DNA from: Pedobacter cryoconitis
GTDB lineage: Bacteria > Bacteroidota > Bacteroidia > Sphingobacteriales > Sphingobacteriaceae
Length of the DNA stretch: 64,000 bases
Assembly: GCF_003259615.1 (NCBI RefSeq)
Contig: NZ_QLLR01000013.1
Coordinates: 1-64,000 of the forward strand
Direction: 5' to 3'
In this document: positions 16,915 to 25,369 of the stretch, piece by piece
Numbering within the stretch: the first letter of the stretch is position 1
How the letters are laid out: every line of letters begins with the position of its first letter
Notes under the pieces: generated by a model
Told to the model about the DNA's origin: nothing
Database searches by the model: none
What the model saw: only the letters and a program-made list of their open reading frames with translations
Translations under genes and position numbers: made by a program

Positions 16915-16922
16915 CAAATATA
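16915..16922 (-). promoter_or_regulatory. Candidate -7 box for trxA
   Basis: TATATTTG on the minus strand matches TAnnTTTG. It lies upstream of the leader hairpin at 16867-16896. No TTG was found at the expected -33 distance. Confidence 0.35.
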
Positions 16923-16957
16923 TAGACGCTTATAATTTGATATTATTATGTATGACC

Positions 16958-17425
16958 TCAAATATTTTTAAAGATTAATCTTTTTAGTGCCATAATATAG
17001 CCTAAGTGCATGCCTTCGTGGAAACTAAGGAAGTTTGTGGCATCGTCAATGCTATTTAAATTAACGCCGTAACGGGTAGTCCATCCTTTATAGTTATCAA
17101 ATATCCGGTTATGATAGTCTACTTTAAACTGATCGAGTGTAGAGATTAATAAGAGCTTGATCTCTGCAATTTTTTCTTCAGAAACCAAACCATTTGGTTT
17201 AGTACCTCCGGTATAACTCAGATAAAATTCTTTGTCTACGAAAGTTTCCAGTCCCGCGCGGATGTAAGAGATCCCCTGATGCGCAGCAACCAGGTGCGCC
17301 ATGTTCCAGATGATATTATTGTTAAATCCTTCTGGTATTTCATTTAATTGTTCAGCAGATAACCCACTGATACTTTCAATAAAATTTGCTCTGACTTGTC
17401 TGACGTTATCAATGATCTGATCCAT
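16958..17425 (-). CDS. DinB-family protein
   Basis: The 155-residue four-helix-bundle protein has histidines in the DinB metal-site positions: H44 in N-M-A-H-L-V-A-A-H, and two in S-F-H-E-G-M-H-L-G near residues 136-140. The family includes thiol transferases and proteins of unknown function. The local start N-V-R-Q-V-R-A-N-F-I-E fits a family N-terminus. It starts 25 bases after the MFS gene on the same strand and is probably cotranscribed with it. Confidence 0.85.
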   Translation of the reverse strand: MDQIIDNVRQVRANFIESISGLSAEQLNEIPEGFNNNIIWNMAHLVAAHQGISYIRAGLETFVDKEFYLSYTGGTKPNGLVSEEKIAEIKLLLISTLDQFKVDYHNRIFDNYKGWTTRYGVNLNSIDDATNFLSFHEGMHLGYIMALKRLIFKNI

Positions 17426-17450
17426 ATATTTTAGTTAAATTATTCAGTTG

Positions 17451-18620
17451 TTAAACTTCCTCAGGTATAGCTGCCATCTTCTTTTGATACCGAAAGAATA
17501 ACTGCGAGATTGGTATCAGCATTAAGCCACTGAAGCCAAAAATAATAAATGCGATCCTCAGCCCGAAAGCATGCGCAAGGTACCCGATGATCGGAGGTCC
17601 AAGCAGCATCCCTGTAATAGCATAAGTGGCAATAATTGAGATTGCCATTCCTGCCGAATATTTTTTGGAAGCACCTGCTAAGGCATAACTCATCGGGACT
17701 ACAGCCGCTGTACCAAAACCAACCATTGAAAAGCCAATCATAGCCGGCCAGAACTGCGGTACAATAATGGCGAGTGAAATTCCGGATACCACAAGCAGTG
17801 CACACATCAGAAAGGTCGCCGGCATTCCAATTCTTGCAATAATCAGATCGGAAAGGAACCTTGATGCGGCCATAAAGGTCATAAAGATTAAATAGCCGTA
17901 AGTAAAGATTTCAACATGCAGTACTTCCTGAAAATAAATTCCGCTCCAGTCAAACATTCCTCCTTCGCATATTGCAGCAAAAAAGATAATAAATCCAAGA
18001 TATAGTATATACGGATCGGGTTTACCCACAATAATCTTATTCCCTTTTTCAGACCGGTCTCCTTTGAGCAAAAATTGATACGAATAACAAGTAATCAGCA
18101 AACACAAGATCGCTACAATTAATAAGTGCATTTGCAGGGAAACGTTGTAAGCCAGTAACAGTGTAGAGAAGGCAACTCCGGCAATTCCGCCAGTACTCCA
18201 AAAGCCATGGAAAGAGCCGATAATCTTCTGACTGAATTGTTTCTGCAGGGTAATGGCCTGCGTATTGACTGAAATATTGAAAATCCGGGTTGTAAAAGCA
18301 AACAGCACCACTGCTACAACCAGGCTAAAGGTATTTTGAGAAAACCCGATAATGGCCAGTGCAACTGCGTTTAAGCCATAACCTACGGCAAGTGGAACAC
18401 GGCTGTGATATTTAGAAACCAGCCAGCCTGAAATTGGCAAACCGATTAAAGAGCCAATGGGCATAGCCAGTAAAATTGTCCCGAGTTCAGCTTCATTAAA
18501 GCCAAAGGCCATTTTGATGGTTGGAATTCTTGATGCCCAGGTTGCAAAACTGAATCCGGACATAAAGAAAAAGAGGCTTAAAAATATTCTGTGTTTGTTT
18601 TTGGTGATTGTATCCTTCAT
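17451..18620 (-). CDS. MFS transporter (YbjJ/FucP-like)
   Basis: The 389-residue protein is strongly hydrophobic with about 12 membrane segments. The first helix region, F-F-F-M-S-G-F-S-F-A-T-W-A-S-R-I-P, is typical of YbjJ-like MFS proteins, and the loop after helix 2 has S-G-W-L-V-S-K-Y-H-S-R, an MFS motif A variant. It is an inner-membrane carrier whose substrate cannot be deduced. The downstream DinB gene follows by 25 bases. Confidence 0.88.
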   Translation of the reverse strand: MKDTITKNKHRIFLSLFFFMSGFSFATWASRIPTIKMAFGFNEAELGTILLAMPIGSLIGLPISGWLVSKYHSRVPLAVGYGLNAVALAIIGFSQNTFSLVVAVVLFAFTTRIFNISVNTQAITLQKQFSQKIIGSFHGFWSTGGIAGVAFSTLLLAYNVSLQMHLLIVAILCLLITCYSYQFLLKGDRSEKGNKIIVGKPDPYILYLGFIIFFAAICEGGMFDWSGIYFQEVLHVEIFTYGYLIFMTFMAASRFLSDLIIARIGMPATFLMCALLVVSGISLAIIVPQFWPAMIGFSMVGFGTAAVVPMSYALAGASKKYSAGMAISIIATYAITGMLLGPPIIGYLAHAFGLRIAFIIFGFSGLMLIPISQLFFRYQKKMAAIPEEV

Positions 18621-18674
18621 TTATACTGCAAATATAAGAAGCAGTTTATATTTAAATCGTTAAATTATTGCTTC

Positions 18675-19187
18675 TTATATTTTAACATAGGGCAAAAGCT
18701 CTTTCCATAGTTCCAGTTTTTGTTCAAATGTTTTTGAAGCATTGGCCCGGCTTGGAGAAGGTAACAAATGATAGTTTTTGTCTTCACTTTTCTTCACGTG
18801 TTTAAGATAGAATTGCTCAGCTTTTCTGCTATCAAAAAATACTTCTGTGATAGCAGGGTATTGTTTGTAAAAGGCGGCAAAGTCATTGACTACTTCGTTC
18901 TTAATGTTACTGTCCAGACTGCCTTCGCAGGTGCAGGATTCCAGCACATCCCATAGTGCAATTCCATGATCGAGCAAAAATATTTTCCTCGCTTCATAAT
19001 CAGGCTCCACGGGTTGTCCGAAAAGTGTATAAATCAGTTTCCAGAAATGATTGCCTGCATGTCCGTAGTATTGCTGAAGACTCAAAGAACGGTCGCCAGG
19101 CATAGTGCCCAGTAACAGGAGCTTACAGTTTTGATCAACGATTGGCGGAAACGCAGTTTTCAGTGGAGGAAGAATTGGGTTGTTCAT
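18675..19187 (-). CDS. DNA-deoxyinosine glycosylase (UDG superfamily family 6)
   Basis: The 170-residue protein has L-L-G-T-M-P-G-D-R-S-L near residue 26, then Q-Y-Y-G-H-A-G-N-H-F-W-K-L-I, and S-P-S-R-A-N-A near residue 145. These are the motifs of family 6 hypoxanthine-DNA glycosylases (TIGR04274), which remove deaminated adenine (inosine) from DNA. The length fits the family. It is a single gene; its stop lies 54 bases upstream of the MFS start. Confidence 0.88.
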   Translation of the reverse strand: MNNPILPPLKTAFPPIVDQNCKLLLLGTMPGDRSLSLQQYYGHAGNHFWKLIYTLFGQPVEPDYEARKIFLLDHGIALWDVLESCTCEGSLDSNIKNEVVNDFAAFYKQYPAITEVFFDSRKAEQFYLKHVKKSEDKNYHLLPSPSRANASKTFEQKLELWKELLPYVKI

Positions 19188-19273
19188 TTTTTATACCGGA
19201 TATGATTCGTGTTTAATGATATATTTATAACACATGTGGTGGAAAGATGTTCTCATATTCTTGCTGATATTGC

Positions 19274-19281
19274 TACCTTTG
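19274..19281 (+). promoter_or_regulatory. -7 promoter box of the cvfB gene
   Basis: TACCTTTG, followed by CA, matches the Bacteroidota -7 consensus TAnnTTTG and lies 24 bases before the ATG. There is no TTG at the standard -33 distance. Confidence 0.55.
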
Positions 19282-19305
19282 CAGATTGAATATTAAGAAA
19301 TACCA

Positions 19306-20139
19306 ATGATACAGATAGGACAATACAACGAGTTAAGAATTATAAACAAGACAGAATCAGGACTAATACTGTCTGATGGCGATAAGGAAGCGCTATTGCC
19401 CTACAACCACGTTCCTAAGGATGCGGAAATTGGAGATAATATCAATGTTTTTATTTACATGCACAAAGATGGAAAACTGCATGCAACCACACAGAAACCT
19501 CTGGCTTGTGTAGGCGATTTTGCTTACCTGACTGTTGTTGAAGATGGTGAGAATGGTGTTTTCATGGATATAGGTATCGATAAAGATGTATATGTACCTG
19601 AAAAAGAACAAAAACGCCCGATGTTTAAGGGTGATAAACATGTAGTTTATGTTTTCCTTGATGATAGCAATGACCGTATGGTGGCTTCATCCAGATTAAC
19701 AAATTATGTGGAAGAGGAAGAAATAAATTTTGAAGAAGGTGATGAGGTAAGCTTATTAATTGCCGACCGCAGTGATTTAGGTTACAATGCGATTGTTGAT
19801 AATAAGTATATAGGATTATTATATCAGAATGAATTATTTGATCAGCTTAATCCTGGAGAAGTAAGAAAAGGATGGATTAAAAAGGTTAGAGTAGAAGGAA
19901 AGATTGACCTGAGTTTACAGCCTATGGGCTATGGTCATATTCTGGATACTAAAGAAGTCCTGATTAAAATGCTGGAAGACAACCAGGGTCTGATCGCTTT
20001 AGGTGATAAAAGTTCACCAGAAGAGGTTTATGACCTGTTGAAAATCAGCAAAAAAGCTTTCAAGAAAACAACTGGTGCGCTTTATAAAGAGCGTCTGATT
20101 ACCATCGGCGATCATGAAATCAGGTTATTATCTGAATAA
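19306..20139 (+). CDS. cvfB: CvfB-like S1 RNA-binding protein
   Basis: The 277-residue protein begins with an S1-like segment (Y-N-E-L-R-I-I-N-K-T-E-S-G-L-I-L-S-D-G), has a second S1-like repeat (G-V-F-M-D-I-G-I-D-K-D-V-Y-V-P) and a C-terminal winged-helix region (S-P-E-E-V-Y-D-L-L-K-I-S-K-K-A-F-K-K-T-T-G-A-L-Y-K). This arrangement and length match CvfB, named in Staphylococcus as a conserved virulence factor and RNA-binding protein. It probably acts in RNA metabolism in the cytoplasm. The gene has its own promoter box and a strong terminator. Confidence 0.9.
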   Translation: MIQIGQYNELRIINKTESGLILSDGDKEALLPYNHVPKDAEIGDNINVFIYMHKDGKLHATTQKPLACVGDFAYLTVVEDGENGVFMDIGIDKDVYVPEKEQKRPMFKGDKHVVYVFLDDSNDRMVASSRLTNYVEEEEINFEEGDEVSLLIADRSDLGYNAIVDNKYIGLLYQNELFDQLNPGEVRKGWIKKVRVEGKIDLSLQPMGYGHILDTKEVLIKMLEDNQGLIALGDKSSPEEVYDLLKISKKAFKKTTGALYKERLITIGDHEIRLLSE

Positions 20140-20180
20140 CATTATTATTTGAGTAAAACTATTATTTAAATAACATTTAA

Positions 20181-20216
20181 AAGGCCTCTTATAAAATTAT
20201 AAGGGGCCTTCTTTTT
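20181..20216. terminator. Bidirectional terminator between cvfB and the YXWGXW gene
   Basis: A stem of AAGGCC-T-CTTAT (20181-20192) and ATAAG-G-GGCCTT (20199-20210), with one wobble pair and a 6-nt loop, is followed by CTTTTT on the plus strand. Convergent genes end on both sides. Confidence 0.85.
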
Positions 20217-20221
20217 GAATG

Positions 20222-21280
20222 TTATCTATGTTCCCTTTCTTCCCGGTGCGGGTTACCTTCATGCGGCTGGTGAGCTTCACGTTGCGGATGTGACTGATTA
20301 GGGTGTGGTTGCTGATTAATATGCGGTTGTTGATTACGATGTTGTTGCTGTTGTTGATTAGGATGTGGTGGTTGTTGAGACTGTTGTTGTTGAGATTGTG
20401 GTTGCAGAGATTGCGATTGTTGTTGCGCAGTATTCGGATGTCTGTTTATTCCAGGATGCCATTGCTGAGGTGATTTAGCAGCATTAGCTTGCCTGTCACT
20501 TTTCATTGCATTATCTCCGTTAGCCTGATGGTTGTTAACACCTCCATTGTTGTTACCGCCTCCATTGTTTTTGCCGCCTCTATTTCCGTGTATCCTTTCC
20601 ATTGCTGGATTTGCAGGTTTGCCATGGTTTACATTGGCGAATTGATTGTGATCTTTTCCTGCAGATTGCTGATGAGACAATTGAGAAGCAGTTGGCTGTA
20701 TATGATTCTCGTTCATTGCCCTGCGTTCTTCTTCACGTGGCTGAACATTCACCCCTCCTTTACCATTAAAGCTTGTACGGTTGTTATTTACCGTATTGTT
20801 ATTGATAACCGTTTTATTGATATAAGTATTATGAACAACAGTAGTATTTACATTAGTGATAGCGGTATTATACCTGTAGGAGCCTCCCTCCCATCTTCCG
20901 CCATAAAAACCTGAGCCACTATAGCCAAAGCCATAGTTGATACCACCATAAAACCCAATGTGTGGTCCCCAGTAACCTGAATGAAAACTATAAATACCAC
21001 CATCAAAGCCCCAATAAGCCGGGGTCCACAATACACCTGCGCGTGGCGGATGTACCCATACGCCTGGCACCCAGTAATAACCGTCAGCATCGTCATAAGC
21101 CCAGTAACCGGGAGTCCATAAATAGCCATCTGCCGGACAAGGGGGTTGTGAATAAACCGGAAGTGCTGGCGGGGCAATTCTTGCAGATATATTAATGCCT
21201 ACACTGATCTGCGCGAAAGCGGCAGTCCGGGCAAAAGTCATTGCTAAGAGCAAAAGACTAATTTTAGCAATCTTTTTCAT
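20222..21280 (-). CDS. YXWGXW-repeat secreted protein with Gln/His/Asn-rich tail
   Basis: The 352-residue protein has a signal peptide (cleavage near A-A-F-A-Q). Residues about 45-115 contain repeats of aromatic blocks such as L-W-T-P-G-Y-W-A-Y, Y-W-V-P-G-V-W-V and L-W-T-P-A-Y-W-G, the YXWGXW/BcpO-type surface repeat. A Gly/Tyr-rich stretch and an Asn/Thr-rich part follow. The last 150 residues are dominated by Gln, His, Asn and Pro. The function is not known; the composition suggests an envelope or matrix protein, and the histidine-rich tail could bind metal. A sigma-factor gene lies upstream on the same strand after 118 bases. Confidence 0.82.
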   Translation of the reverse strand: MKKIAKISLLLLAMTFARTAAFAQISVGINISARIAPPALPVYSQPPCPADGYLWTPGYWAYDDADGYYWVPGVWVHPPRAGVLWTPAYWGFDGGIYSFHSGYWGPHIGFYGGINYGFGYSGSGFYGGRWEGGSYRYNTAITNVNTTVVHNTYINKTVINNNTVNNNRTSFNGKGGVNVQPREEERRAMNENHIQPTASQLSHQQSAGKDHNQFANVNHGKPANPAMERIHGNRGGKNNGGGNNNGGVNNHQANGDNAMKSDRQANAAKSPQQWHPGINRHPNTAQQQSQSLQPQSQQQQSQQPPHPNQQQQQHRNQQPHINQQPHPNQSHPQREAHQPHEGNPHREEREHR

Positions 21281-21398
21281 AAGTATGAGTTTTAAATTTC
21301 ATAGCTATAGGAGTTAAAGAACCGGGGATAGTTTAAATTAGAATTTCATTAAAATTTGATTAGAAAATTTTAATGAACATCCTGTCTATCACCTTAAA

Positions 21399-22016
21399 TC
21401 AGTATAAATTAAACACCAATGGCACAGTAAAATATTTTCTCAGTGTCAGGATGGAAATTCTTATCCTGGTTTTAACTGTACCAATTGGAATATTCAGAAT
21501 CTTTGCGGTTTCAGCATGTGAATAGCCTTGAAAATAGACCAGATCTAAAACTTCTTTTTGGAAGGGATTTAATGTTGTGGTCAGTTGCCCGACTCCGATA
21601 GTATCCGGATTGTAATAGCAAACATAATTCATTTCTACCAAATCCATTATCTCCTCTATTTTTACGTTTTTGGCACTGTTAGCCGATCCTTTTCCCTTTA
21701 TATGGTCAAATGACTTATTTCTTGCAATCCTTGCCATCCAGGTAAATAACCGGCCTTTAGTTTCATCATACTGATCAATTCTGGATGCCACTTTCGTAAA
21801 TGTTTCCTGCAGCACATCTTCAGCAGTTTCTCTGGACTTCACAATCTTTATAATGATGGATAACAGCGCAGGTGAATATTGCTGATACAAGAAAGAAAAT
21901 GCCCTCATGTTCTTCAATTTCAGATCTTTTATCAATTCCTTTTCCTGGCTACTGGCAATACTAATTGCAGGCTGTGGATTTGTCTTTACCTGGAAGACTA
22001 CAATGAGTAAAAGCAT
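21399..22016 (-). CDS. ECF-type sigma-70 factor
   Basis: The 205-residue protein has region 2 motifs F-S-F-L-Y-Q-Q-Y-S-P-A-L and A-E-D-V-L-Q-E-T-F-T-K-V, and a region 4 helix-turn-helix G-Y-S-H-A-E-T-A-K-I-L-N-I-P-I-G-T-V-K-T-R. The first about 20 residues are hydrophobic and odd for a sigma factor, so the true start may be internal, but no better ATG is obvious. No anti-sigma gene lies nearby. The YXWGXW protein gene just downstream is a possible target. Confidence 0.88.
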   Translation of the reverse strand: MLLLIVVFQVKTNPQPAISIASSQEKELIKDLKLKNMRAFSFLYQQYSPALLSIIIKIVKSRETAEDVLQETFTKVASRIDQYDETKGRLFTWMARIARNKSFDHIKGKGSANSAKNVKIEEIMDLVEMNYVCYYNPDTIGVGQLTTTLNPFQKEVLDLVYFQGYSHAETAKILNIPIGTVKTRIRISILTLRKYFTVPLVFNLY

Positions 22017-22292
22017 AGCTTGTGATTAAGTACTTATTTAAATAATCGCGTATTTTATTACACTATTAATTAAATAATCCACAAGTGTGCCATTTCACTA
22101 CGTCTATTTATGTTATAATGACTGAACAACCACATTTTACTCAAACCCGCCTAACTCAAATAGGGGTTTAAATCTACTTAGGGTGATAAATTGATTCCAT
22201 AAATTAAAATTTTGTTCAATTTATTCATTCACCTTATAAACAAACACTTAGCTATACTGACTACTCAATTGACTAAAATAAGGTCAGCAGAT

Positions 22293-22784
22293 TTAGCAGG
22301 GGCTGATCTCATATAACATCCAGATTGTACAGGAATAATGTCCGGTATTACCAATCGGCTTATCTAATAGTTTAAAGCCGAGTTTCTCATAAGCAGAAAC
22401 CGCAGCAGAGAGCTCCGGCATCGATTCAAGGTAAATATTTTTATAGCCCAATTCTTCCGCTAAGGTTATACACTTTTGCATTAATGTTTTACCCAGTCCC
22501 TTACCTCTGTGCGCTGAAGCAAGGTACATTTTTACCAGTTCCACTGTATCTTCAGGAAGTCCGTCTGAAGGATACAATCCTACTCCTCCCAAAATTTCAT
22601 TTTCCTGTTCAGCTACGAAATATTTACTTCCTTTAACGCGGAACGATTCGTACAAATGATTCGTACTCTCATCAAAATAGGCTGTTCCAGGAATGTTAAG
22701 ACCAAACTCTTCCAGACTTGTTTTTAGAATTACCGCCATCGCAGCGTTATCCTGTGGCTGAATTTCTCTTATTATTATATTCAT
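22293..22784 (-). CDS. GNAT-family N-acetyltransferase
   Basis: The ATG at 22784 gives 163 residues (an upstream TTG would add nine). The sequence starts I-I-I-R-E-I-Q-P-Q-D-N-A-A-M and has the acetyl-CoA motif A, V-K-M-Y-L-A-S-A-H-R-G-K-G-L-G-K-T-L-M, followed by Y-K-N-I-Y-L-E-S and A-Y-E-K-L-G-F. This is a standard single GNAT domain whose acceptor substrate is unknown. It is transcribed divergently from the 22899 gene. Confidence 0.88.
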   Translation of the reverse strand: MNIIIREIQPQDNAAMAVILKTSLEEFGLNIPGTAYFDESTNHLYESFRVKGSKYFVAEQENEILGGVGLYPSDGLPEDTVELVKMYLASAHRGKGLGKTLMQKCITLAEELGYKNIYLESMPELSAAVSAYEKLGFKLLDKPIGNTGHYSCTIWMLYEISPC

Positions 22785-22855
22785 AGGGCCCAATCTAGCT
22801 AAATTGCTCAAAAAATAAAAGCCATTCTTAAAAACATATGGTCATGAGTATTTGT

Positions 22856-22863
22856 TATCTTTG
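22856..22863 (+). promoter_or_regulatory. Candidate -7 box of the 22899 gene
   Basis: TATCTTTG matches TAnnTTTG and lies 35 bases before the start codon. No TTG was found at the expected -33 distance. Confidence 0.45.
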
Positions 22864-22898
22864 ATCAGAATAAAAATCAAATTATATATTAATAATTA

Positions 22899-23489
22899 AT
22901 GAAATATATCTTTATTATCGTCCTTTTATTCTCCTCTCAAAAAATATTCTCTCAGTCCGCTACTTATAAATTAATAAATAAGGAGAATGGTACTTCGGGC
23001 AATATATCAGTTAGGAGAACAGACGATCAGGTGGAAGTAAATGTGTTGGCTAACTGGAATAATAAGGCTGGAACTTATGGTCAGTTCACAGGAACGGGTA
23101 TATTGACAGATAATAAAACCACGATAAAGTCAGAGAAAAAATCACTGCTATGCAAAGTTTCCTTATTTTTTCTGAAAGATTCAATAGAAGCCAGTTTCCA
23201 GGATTGTGATAATTATCAGCTAACAGAGCGTTTCAATGGTATTTACGCCAAAATTGCTGATAACGTAACCGGGGAATACATTGTTTCTGCAGACATTTGT
23301 TATTTCTATAGTAAACCGGATGATAAGTCGAGAAAGAAAGGTTTTGCCAATACGCCCGAAGTCATTAATATAGAAGAGCTTTTTGAAGGAGACTGGGGTT
23401 TCGCGACCCTGATGTCAAATGGGAAGCAGCTTTTTGGATATGTCAAATTATCAGATTTGAAGTTCAAGAGGACTTATTTGTATGATTAA
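22899..23489 (+). CDS. Secreted protein with SH3-like C-terminal half, function unknown
   Basis: The 196-residue protein has a signal peptide (cleavage near I-F-S-Q-S). The N-terminal half is a beta-rich region (Y-K-L-I-N-K-E-N-G-T-S-G-N-I-S-V-R-R) with two cysteines in L-L-C-K-V and Q-D-C-D-N-Y. Residues from about 120 read I-C-Y-F-Y-S-K-P-D-D-K-S-R-K-K-G and end in W-G-F-A-T-L-M-S-N-G-K-Q-L-F-G-Y-V-K-L-S, which resembles a bacterial SH3-like module. No family is recognised. It is an isolated gene between a GNAT and a DUF3050 gene. Confidence 0.75.
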   Translation: MKYIFIIVLLFSSQKIFSQSATYKLINKENGTSGNISVRRTDDQVEVNVLANWNNKAGTYGQFTGTGILTDNKTTIKSEKKSLLCKVSLFFLKDSIEASFQDCDNYQLTERFNGIYAKIADNVTGEYIVSADICYFYSKPDDKSRKKGFANTPEVINIEELFEGDWGFATLMSNGKQLFGYVKLSDLKFKRTYLYD

Positions 23490-23501
23490 GGGAATAAGGG
23501 A

Positions 23502-24278
23502 CTATTTAGCCCCTGTAATTTCGTTATAAACACCGTTCCATAAATTGATCCGCTGTTGCAATGAAGCTATTGTAACCTCCTCTGCGGCTTTCCATGCTGC
23601 TTCATCTTCTCCGCAAAGTTCAGCAGTCATTTCCAGTGCTAAATGACTGTGGTGATCCCCATCTACCTCAATATGCCTGTCCAGATAATATTTAATCAGA
23701 GACAGCTGATCAGGGAATTTCTTATTCAAATCACCAACGATAGAAATAAACATATGCGGGATCAGATCTTCTCTGCCAAAAGTAAAAGCGGCAGATTGTA
23801 AGTGCGCCTGTTTACTGTCAATGACTTTGAAAGTAAAATCTACAAACTGACGTGCTTCTTCGGGTACACCTGCTGCTGCATAGGCAGTAGTCAATGACCT
23901 TGTTTCTTTTAAATTCTCTACAAATTTATGGATCGCTGTAATGTCGGCACCACATTGTGCCATCGCTTCCAGATACATTTCATAGTGACTTTTACGGATA
24001 CCTGCTCCATCTACATCTGATTCCTCACCAGCAACGATTTCATTGATCAGATACCTTGTATTTGCATTTCCCACAGGAAACCATGGTGTAGTTGTACAAG
24101 TTAAACCAATTTGTAAAGACTTAAGCAATGACATGAAGTCCCATACCGCATAAACATGGTATTGCATAAAAACTTTCAGGTCATCCAGATTATTGATTAC
24201 TGAATAAACTTTATGGTTGATAATCTCTTGTCTTAAAGGTTCGATTACCTGCTGTATTCTTGCGATGTGATGATTCAT
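23502..24278 (-). CDS. DUF3050-family protein
   Basis: The 258-residue protein matches what I recall of DUF3050: I-N-H-K-V-Y near residue 20, F-M-Q-Y-H-V-Y-A-V-W-D-F-M-S-L-L-K-S-L-Q, T-T-T-P-W-F-P, and H-I-E-V-D-G-D-H-H-S-H-L near residue 210. The helical pattern and histidines suggest a heme-oxygenase-like fold with possible metal binding. The function is unknown. Confidence 0.85.
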   Translation of the reverse strand: MNHHIARIQQVIEPLRQEIINHKVYSVINNLDDLKVFMQYHVYAVWDFMSLLKSLQIGLTCTTTPWFPVGNANTRYLINEIVAGEESDVDGAGIRKSHYEMYLEAMAQCGADITAIHKFVENLKETRSLTTAYAAAGVPEEARQFVDFTFKVIDSKQAHLQSAAFTFGREDLIPHMFISIVGDLNKKFPDQLSLIKYYLDRHIEVDGDHHSHLALEMTAELCGEDEAAWKAAEEVTIASLQQRINLWNGVYNEITGAK

Positions 24279-24304
24279 TGCTGCTTTTTATGATGGTCCA
24301 GTCA

Positions 24305-24312
24305 CAAATGTA
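24305..24312 (-). promoter_or_regulatory. Candidate -7 box of the DUF3050 gene
   Basis: TACATTTG on the minus strand matches TAnnTTTG, 27 bases upstream of the start codon at 24278. Confidence 0.35.
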
Positions 24313-24400
24313 ATTAGTAATTGATATGTTTTTACACCTCCTAATTGTTTTTTTTTGCTCTCCGAAGAATAAATTACTTTTCAAAGAGGATTACCCCCGT

Positions 24401-25369
24401 TTACGTTACTTTTAATACGATTTTGCCGATATGCGTACTGCTTTCCATTAATATTTGTGCATCTGCAGCTTCTGCCAATGGAAATACTTTATAAAGGACC
24501 GGTTTTATTTTTCCTGCTGCAATCAGCGGCCAGATGACCTGCTCAATCTCCACTGCCAGCATAGCTTTATAATCGTCTGTTCTGGGCTTTAACATGCTGC
24601 CGGTAATGGTAAGCCTTTTACTCATCATCTGCAAAATATCAATCTCTGATTTAGCGCCATTCATCGCATTAATGAAAGTAATACGCCCGTCAGGATTTAG
24701 AATCTCCATGTTTTTCAAAGTATTATCTCCTCCTGTCATATCCAGGATCACATCAATCCCCATAGGTTTAAGCAGCGCCACAAAGTCTTCTGTTTTATAA
24801 TTCACAGCTATCGTTGCACCAAGGTCTTCACAAAATTGACACTTCTCTACTGTACCAGCTGTTGCATAGGCTTTACCGCCCATAGCGACAATCATTTGGA
24901 TAGCAGTTACCCCTATTCCACTGGTTCCTCCGTGAATCAGAAAGTTCTCACCGGCTTTAAAACCAGCATCCTTAAAGACATTAGACCAGATGGTAAAAAT
25001 GGTTTCCGGCAAAGTTGCAGCCTCTTCAAAAGACAAACCGTCAGGCACAGGAAGACATAATCTTTCATCTACGGCCCTGTACTGGGCATATCCCCCGCCA
25101 GCAATCAGTGCACAAACACGGTCACCGGTTTTCCAGCGTTTCACCTGTGGACCGGTCGCTTCTACAACACCAGAAATCTCCAATCCGGGGATTTCCCTGG
25201 TCGTATCTGTTCCATAGGGATTACTCTTTCTGGACATAATATCGCTCCGGTTTAACCCTGCAGCATGTATTTTAATCAAAACCTCGTTTCCCTGGGGTAC
25301 AGGTTTAGCTACCTGTTCTAATTTAAGAACTTCAGGCCCGCCTTTTTCTGTAATTACTATAGCATCCAT
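24401..25369 (-). CDS. NAD(P)H:quinone oxidoreductase, zinc-independent MDR (PIG3-like)
   Basis: The 322-residue medium-chain reductase has A-A-G-L-N-R-S-D at the substrate site and G-L-E-I-S-G-V-V-E. The NADPH-binding segment is I-H-G-G-T-S-G-I-G-V-T-A-I-Q, followed by A-T-A-G-T-V-E-K. The usual zinc-ligand residues of alcohol dehydrogenases are absent, as in quinone oxidoreductases of the PIG3/TIGR02824 type. It probably reduces quinones or enones in the cytoplasm. The start overlaps the VirJ-like gene end by 13 bases, so the two are coupled. Confidence 0.88.
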   Translation of the reverse strand: MDAIVITEKGGPEVLKLEQVAKPVPQGNEVLIKIHAAGLNRSDIMSRKSNPYGTDTTREIPGLEISGVVEATGPQVKRWKTGDRVCALIAGGGYAQYRAVDERLCLPVPDGLSFEEAATLPETIFTIWSNVFKDAGFKAGENFLIHGGTSGIGVTAIQMIVAMGGKAYATAGTVEKCQFCEDLGATIAVNYKTEDFVALLKPMGIDVILDMTGGDNTLKNMEILNPDGRITFINAMNGAKSEIDILQMMSKRLTITGSMLKPRTDDYKAMLAVEIEQVIWPLIAAGKIKPVLYKVFPLAEAADAQILMESSTHIGKIVLKVT

